33,302 bases of DNA from positions 1-33,302 of IMG/VR virus record IMGVR_UViG_3300020404_000751; one strand, written 5' to 3'. Every line of letters starts with the position of its first letter. Position 1 is the stretch's first letter. Both the position numbers and the translations under genes were made by a program. The notes under the pieces are model-generated. The model did not search any database. It was not told the DNA's origin and was given only the letters and a program-made list of their open reading frames with translations. Of the stretch, positions 29,549 to 33,302 are shown one piece after another. The DNA is from a virus.

Positions 29549-30414
29549 CACATAAAGTCCCTTGGATTTGCAAACAGGCCAAGCGTGTCAGCCTGCTGTG
29601 GTTGTCTCATGCCCCTGCTTTGCAACAGGTCAACAAGTGTGCCTGCAGCAAAGCCATAGGGGTTGTAAAGATTGCCTTGTCCTGAATATAGGTAAAACGG
29701 GTTTTGCAGATAATTAATAGCCGCATCATCAATCGTTTCTGGTGTGGTTGTGCCAGGGTCTTGCGGGTCGCCGGTAGATGGCGGCATTTGTTGCATAGGC
29801 TGTGAATCATCGCTTGAAATAAGGGGATTCGGGTTTAGGCTCTGATCTCCAACAAAACCGCCTAGCGGGGTCATAGCACCTTGAATCATGCCCTGGTCAT
29901 CTGTAAAAGGCGTGCCGCCTGCAAGAATTTGTTGGCGAATACCCTGCGCCTGTCTGTTTTGTATTGCCCTCGATAAGTTGCCTATGGGGTCGTTAAAAAA
30001 ACTAAATTGGTTGTTTGCTTGAACACCCTCTCCTGGAGTAATGCGTGAACCAGCCGCAAATCCACGGGCCAGCAAGTCATCAATAGCTGCCTCTGATATC
30101 GTGCTGCCTCTCTGGTCTGTTGTAGCATCCCCAAAAAATGTTTCGCGGCGTTCCTGGCGTGAATCTTCGTCACCAGCTTGATTCATATCGTCAATAGCTT
30201 GTTGAGAGACTGTAAAATTTACTGTGCCGCCGCCTGCTGATTGTCTACTTGCTCTGCCTACATCTGGAGTGAGCAAATTGCCGCGCTCTTCTATCTCTAT
30301 ACGCTCATCTTCATCTGCCCCTGTTGGGTCTTCACCGCCATCACCGACAAAGCAGAAAAGCCGTTGCTCAAAATTAAACGGATCGCCGTCAAACTTCAGG
30401 TACTTACTAGACAT
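29548..30414 (-). CDS. 288-residue head-module protein, unknown function
   Basis: A Gly, Gln, Asp and Pro-rich protein with few lysines (only Lys4 and Lys7, near the N-terminus MSSKYLKFDG). The N-terminal part is very acidic (DGGEDPTGADEDERIEIEER). The rest is low-complexity with short repeats of 'xQxMxx' and 'Gx(L/I)' type, ending in a Tyr/Gly-rich patch (YLYSGQGNLYNPYGFAAG). It looks largely disordered and virion-associated. It is encoded directly after the HlyC-type acyltransferase, with a 19-base overlap, and is the natural first candidate for that enzyme's partner. Confidence 0.6.
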   Translation of the reverse strand: MSSKYLKFDGDPFNFEQRLFCFVGDGGEDPTGADEDERIEIEERGNLLTPDVGRASRQSAGGGTVNFTVSQQAIDDMNQAGDEDSRQERRETFFGDATTDQRGSTISEAAIDDLLARGFAAGSRITPGEGVQANNQFSFFNDPIGNLSRAIQNRQAQGIRQQILAGGTPFTDDQGMIQGAMTPLGGFVGDQSLNPNPLISSDDSQPMQQMPPSTGDPQDPGTTTPETIDDAAINYLQNPFYLYSGQGNLYNPYGFAAGTLVDLLQSRGMRQPQQADTLGLFANPRDFM

Positions 30415-30797
30415 GTTTTGCCCCTGTATTTACGCCAGCCTCGAAAAAACATCTTTGGCCCATATTCGTTGCGTAGATGCTGCCGCGCTTCACGCACCAT
30501 TTTACCTACTGAACCAAACGGCCCCACAAAATCAATCACATACGGTATATGCCCACTATTCCAATCATCTGGCGTAATTTGTCGCTCACCAGACAAATAT
30601 CCCTCTTCAACTTCCTTGCTGAAAAAAGCCCAGGTCATAAACCCTAGCGGCTTTGTGTCTGCTTCCCAGAGCCGATATTGACCCAACGCTATAGGCGGCA
30701 GATATAGCCTATGCATGTCAGCAATGTTGAATTTTTTATGTATATCGCTATACCCGCTCAAAACAATGAAACGAGCTAGTGCCTCATCGTTTCTCAT
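30396..30797 (-). CDS. HlyC/RtxC-family toxin-activating-type lysine acyltransferase
   Basis: A 133-residue enzyme of the family that, in bacteria, attaches fatty acyl groups from acyl-ACP to lysines of RTX toxins. The diagnostic core is present: LPPIALGQYRL (33-43), FMTWAFFSKEVEEGYL (53-68) and DDWNSGHIPYVIDFVGPFG (77-95). Aligned on the LPxI and QY blocks with E. coli HlyC, the catalytic His23 and Asp92 correspond to His20 (SDIHKKF) and Asp89 (VIDFVGPFG). It is slightly shorter than HlyC at the C-terminus. No RTX repeats occur in any predicted protein here, so its substrate is presumably a phage virion protein or a host protein. The ATG overlaps the portal stop (ATGA). Confidence 0.85.
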   Translation of the reverse strand: MRNDEALARFIVLSGYSDIHKKFNIADMHRLYLPPIALGQYRLWEADTKPLGFMTWAFFSKEVEEGYLSGERQITPDDWNSGHIPYVIDFVGPFGSVGKMVREARQHLRNEYGPKMFFRGWRKYRGKTCLVST

Positions 30798-32770
30798 CCT
30801 GTCGTCACAACCTTGGCTGCATCAATATCCAGCTTCTGCTGCTTAAACTGAGCGTCAGTAGCCGCACGTTGCTGGTCAAGCTGCAACCTGGCAACCTTGA
30901 CTTGTGCGTCTGCCGCTGCCTGGTCTGCTTGTGCCTGTACCTTGGCGGCCTCTACCTCAACCAGCTTGTCTGCTGGGTTTGGCTGTGGCTGTGGCGGCTC
31001 GATAGCCTCAAGTGTCTCTTCCAGGTCGCGTGAGCCTGGGAATGACCTAGCGGCAAACAACAGCATTTGTTTTGCCTGTTCAAAGCCGACGGCACCTGAC
31101 TGCACAATAGGCCCGATTGCCTGCAAAAACTGCGTCATTCCTATCAAAAAGTCTGTTCTGCTTTTTTGCTCACTAGCTGAATCTATTGCGCTGCTTTCGT
31201 CAGTATCAACTGATACTTTATAGTTACGCAGCCGCTCATCACGCATAAGCGCAACCGCTTCTGGTGTGATGTTAATTCCAGTTATGCGCGACAGCAGGCG
31301 TGGCTCTAGGTTTTCAACCATCAACTCAGCTTTGAGTTCCATAATGCTGTCCAGGAACTGCTCAATGCGCCGTTGCCTGTTGACAAGCCGCATGGCCCCA
31401 AATTGGCCTTTTATGCGCTGGGCTGTAGCTGTTTCGCGGCTGGCTGACTGCCCCCGCATAATATCCGAAATGCCTGTGATTTCGTAGATTGTCTGTATGG
31501 CAATCTGCCGCGACTGATAAAGCTGCGCCAGGGCTTTTATTATCCCGTCAAGCGGTGCTTCTTGCATAACATTGGCTAGACCACCGCCCGCTTGGAGCAT
31601 TGCCATATTATCAACTGGTATGAAAGTGTTGTCTCCAGCATCGGACAGTCTAACCAACTCTTGGAACGATGCGTCATAGACACCTCGCCTTTTCAAGGCT
31701 TCTGTGAGGTTTGCTATGCGCTGCGTAATGAGGTCAAGTTCAAATAACTGATCTTCGTATGTCAGTATTTCTGGCACAGGCCGTGTGGTGTCTGTGGTAG
31801 AGATTGCATAGAGCGGCTCTGGCATAGGCCAGAAATCATCTAAGTTGTAAGGGTCGTCAAACTCTTCTAAGATTTCATTGTAATCGCCAGCAATGAATAT
31901 CTGCTTGCCTGTACGCCTGTCCCAGATTTCGAATATTTCAGCCATATCAGGCTGACCGTCATCATCATACCCAGACATTTCACCGCGATATGTCAGCGGT
32001 ATCGCCTCGCCCTTTTGCTTGTAATAGTCAACAAGTTCCTGGCGTGTCATCAGATGCCTAAAGCTAATCCAACTTACATCATCCCAACACCGTGCGGGCG
32101 ACATTGTGAAGTCTTCCCAATACACATATTCGCAACGCACGGATTGTTCACCAATAAACTCAACAGGGTCGCCATCCATATATGCGCCTTGAGCGTCCTG
32201 TTTGACCATTGCCATATCTACAGGATTGCCGTCTGGGTCAACAAATGACTGCCCAACTTGTACATCCCCAAGCTGGCCTGGTGCAACCTCACCTATGCCT
32301 GTGACGGAATTGACGGTTACTGGAATGCGTTCTGGATCACCTTCAACCAGTAACGGCTCATAAACCATACGCAGCACACCGCGCCCAACTATAAGCATGT
32401 CCTCAATGGCACGGCGCACATTTACGTCAAAATCATAGTCATCAAGCTGAAACTGCAAGCCGCGCTCTATGACGGTTGCTACAGTACGCGCTACAGGGTC
32501 GCTGTCTTTAAACCTACGCTTTACCCTTGGCTTTGGCGTTTTGAAGTATAACGCAGATTTGAGTGTATCAACATTGCTATAAAAAATGTTCATGCGCGTT
32601 TCACGCATCAGCCGCTCTGGGTTGTCATCCCTGTACCGCTCAACGATATCGTGGCAGCGGTCACGCCAGGTTTCCTCAAACCGCCGTGCTTTTTTTATCT
32701 GGTCGTTCCAGTATGCCGCTCTGTCTGCCTGTTTTTTAGGCTCACGGTCAAATGTGTACGAATCAACCAT
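30794..32770 (-). CDS. Portal protein
   Basis: A 658-residue protein forming the dodecameric gate at one capsid vertex through which DNA enters and leaves. The N-terminal part (WNDQIKKARRFEETWRDRCH) leads to the wing region. The central part has VRCEYVYWEDFTMSPARCWD, DVSWISFRHLMTRQELVDYY, and the helical IYEITGISDIMRGQSASRET followed by TATAQRIKGQFG, a strongly conserved portal motif. The C-terminal 80 residues (about 575-655) are an Ala/Gln-rich coiled coil, as in P22-like and BPP-1-like portals with a barrel. It follows large terminase with a TAATG overlap. Confidence 0.9.
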   Translation of the reverse strand: MVDSYTFDREPKKQADRAAYWNDQIKKARRFEETWRDRCHDIVERYRDDNPERLMRETRMNIFYSNVDTLKSALYFKTPKPRVKRRFKDSDPVARTVATVIERGLQFQLDDYDFDVNVRRAIEDMLIVGRGVLRMVYEPLLVEGDPERIPVTVNSVTGIGEVAPGQLGDVQVGQSFVDPDGNPVDMAMVKQDAQGAYMDGDPVEFIGEQSVRCEYVYWEDFTMSPARCWDDVSWISFRHLMTRQELVDYYKQKGEAIPLTYRGEMSGYDDDGQPDMAEIFEIWDRRTGKQIFIAGDYNEILEEFDDPYNLDDFWPMPEPLYAISTTDTTRPVPEILTYEDQLFELDLITQRIANLTEALKRRGVYDASFQELVRLSDAGDNTFIPVDNMAMLQAGGGLANVMQEAPLDGIIKALAQLYQSRQIAIQTIYEITGISDIMRGQSASRETATAQRIKGQFGAMRLVNRQRRIEQFLDSIMELKAELMVENLEPRLLSRITGINITPEAVALMRDERLRNYKVSVDTDESSAIDSASEQKSRTDFLIGMTQFLQAIGPIVQSGAVGFEQAKQMLLFAARSFPGSRDLEETLEAIEPPQPQPNPADKLVEVEAAKVQAQADQAAADAQVKVARLQLDQQRAATDAQFKQQKLDIDAAKVVTTG

Positions 32771-33302
32771 TAAAGTCTCCTGGACGCAGGCTTAGACGCA
32801 TAATCTAGGCCAGCCATCATTTCGTCTATCGTTGGGGGCCGAAAAGGGTCTTCTTCAAGCTCCGGTACACGGCGTTGGAACGGTCTTGCCATACACGCAT
32901 AGCGGATGTCATCCGCTGCATGATCTTCTTGCGTGGTATCAATGTCCTCAACGCGATGCTTATCATGAGTAAGGACAGGTAACGTGCGGATCGTGTCCAC
33001 ACATTCTGAAAAAACGTAAAGCATCGGGATACCATCATCACCTATCAGCCTTTGTCTTACCTGATCCCAGCCAGCCACACGGCTGTTGTCTGCGCGGCGC
33101 ATTCTTACGCCCATTTTGCTCAACCGCTCACCTATCGAGGGGCCACCGTCAAACTTCCAGATACTAGGGTCGCCAACGCTGAAATCTATGCGCTCATGGC
33201 GTTCCCTGGTGCGTATGCCTGCGCCTACCTCTTCAGCAGTCATCCGCAAGCCTACATTCGGCCTGCCAGATGAGCCGTACCATTCACGGTATCTGATAAG
33301 CG
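32770..33302 (-). CDS. terL: Terminase large subunit, C-terminal part
   Basis: This is the continuation of the gene that begins at 1006 and crosses the circle junction. It contains the end of the RNase H-fold nuclease: DGIPMLYVFSECVDTIRTLP, then VEDIDTTQEDHAADDIRYAC. The HAADDIRYA segment carries the last catalytic acidic residue of TerL nucleases. Bases 33201-33302 duplicate 1-102. The stop codon overlaps the portal start. Confidence 0.92.
   Translation of the reverse strand, partial: LIRYREWYGSSGRPNVGLRMTAEEVGAGIRTRERHERIDFSVGDPSIWKFDGGPSIGERLSKMGVRMRRADNSRVAGWDQVRQRLIGDDGIPMLYVFSECVDTIRTLPVLTHDKHRVEDIDTTQEDHAADDIRYACMARPFQRRVPELEEDPFRPPTIDEMMAGLDYASKPASRRL
33201..33302. repeat. Terminal direct repeat, right copy (circle overlap)
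   Basis: Identical to 1-102 except T at 33226 where the left copy has C at 26. The change falls on a third codon position of a Val codon in the terminase gene, suggesting population variation in the source rather than sequencing noise. Confidence 0.95.

Noticed and set aside
30396-30797. A full RTX toxin system accompanying the HlyC-type gene
   Set aside because: No nonapeptide GGxGxD repeats, toxin gene or type I secretion genes occur anywhere in the window.

Overview
The window is the essentially complete genome of a small temperate, tailed (podovirus-like) bacteriophage. The last 102 bases (33201-33302) repeat the first 102 (1-102) with one mismatch, and the terminase gene reads in frame across that join. 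The sequence is therefore a closed circle of about 33,200 bp opened inside the large terminase gene. An alphaproteobacterial, probably marine, host is suggested by the attP core: it is the 3' half of a tRNA-Glu(UUC) gene ending as alphaproteobacterial tRNA-Glu genes do. The many tiny proteins of types common in uncultured marine phages point the same way. This host call is inference.

Layout. A lysogeny switch lies at 7.0-8.1 kb: a Cro-like gene leftward, a CI-like repressor rightward, and operator-like repeats between them. Rightward from 8.16 to 10.84 kb runs an early recombination operon: PD-(D/E)XK exonuclease, small membrane protein, conserved protein, ERF single-strand annealing protein, unknown protein, excisionase-like protein and a 45-residue basic protein. 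It ends in a hairpin terminator that faces the integrase gene (10855-12078, leftward). The attP site (12.13-12.41 kb) lies just upstream of the integrase.

Everything else is leftward and tightly packed, mostly with ATGA, TGATG or TAATG stop/start overlaps. From the switch it runs through the VRR-NUC nuclease, a zinc-finger protein, small unknown genes, an orphan adenine methyltransferase, a palindromic repeat cluster, a DUF6362-like protein and the small terminase. A zincin-domain polyvalent protein and the large terminase follow, and the unit continues across the circle junction. It goes on with the portal, a HlyC/RtxC-type lysine acyltransferase, the scaffold, the major capsid protein, a decoration-like protein, tail connectors and a tail fibre. 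After the fibre come three tandem paralogues of a small tail protein, then a GNAT acetyltransferase, three large internal-virion or ejection candidates, an EF-hand membrane protein, holin, M15 peptidase and a run of very small, lysine-rich proteins. It stops at an intrinsic terminator (12182-12222) just short of the integrase. No tape-measure, tail-tube or baseplate genes are seen, which fits a short tail. No polymerase, helicase or primase is recognisable.

The observations most worth following up are: the HlyC-type acyltransferase with both catalytic residues inside the virion operon; the zincin between the two terminase genes; the TAGCTAAGAT palindrome cluster; the GGTTGCA array inside terS; and the TTGACGTAA boxes shared by the repressor, early-operon and integrase control regions. 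All assignments come from reading the sequence and from remembered family features; no database search was run.
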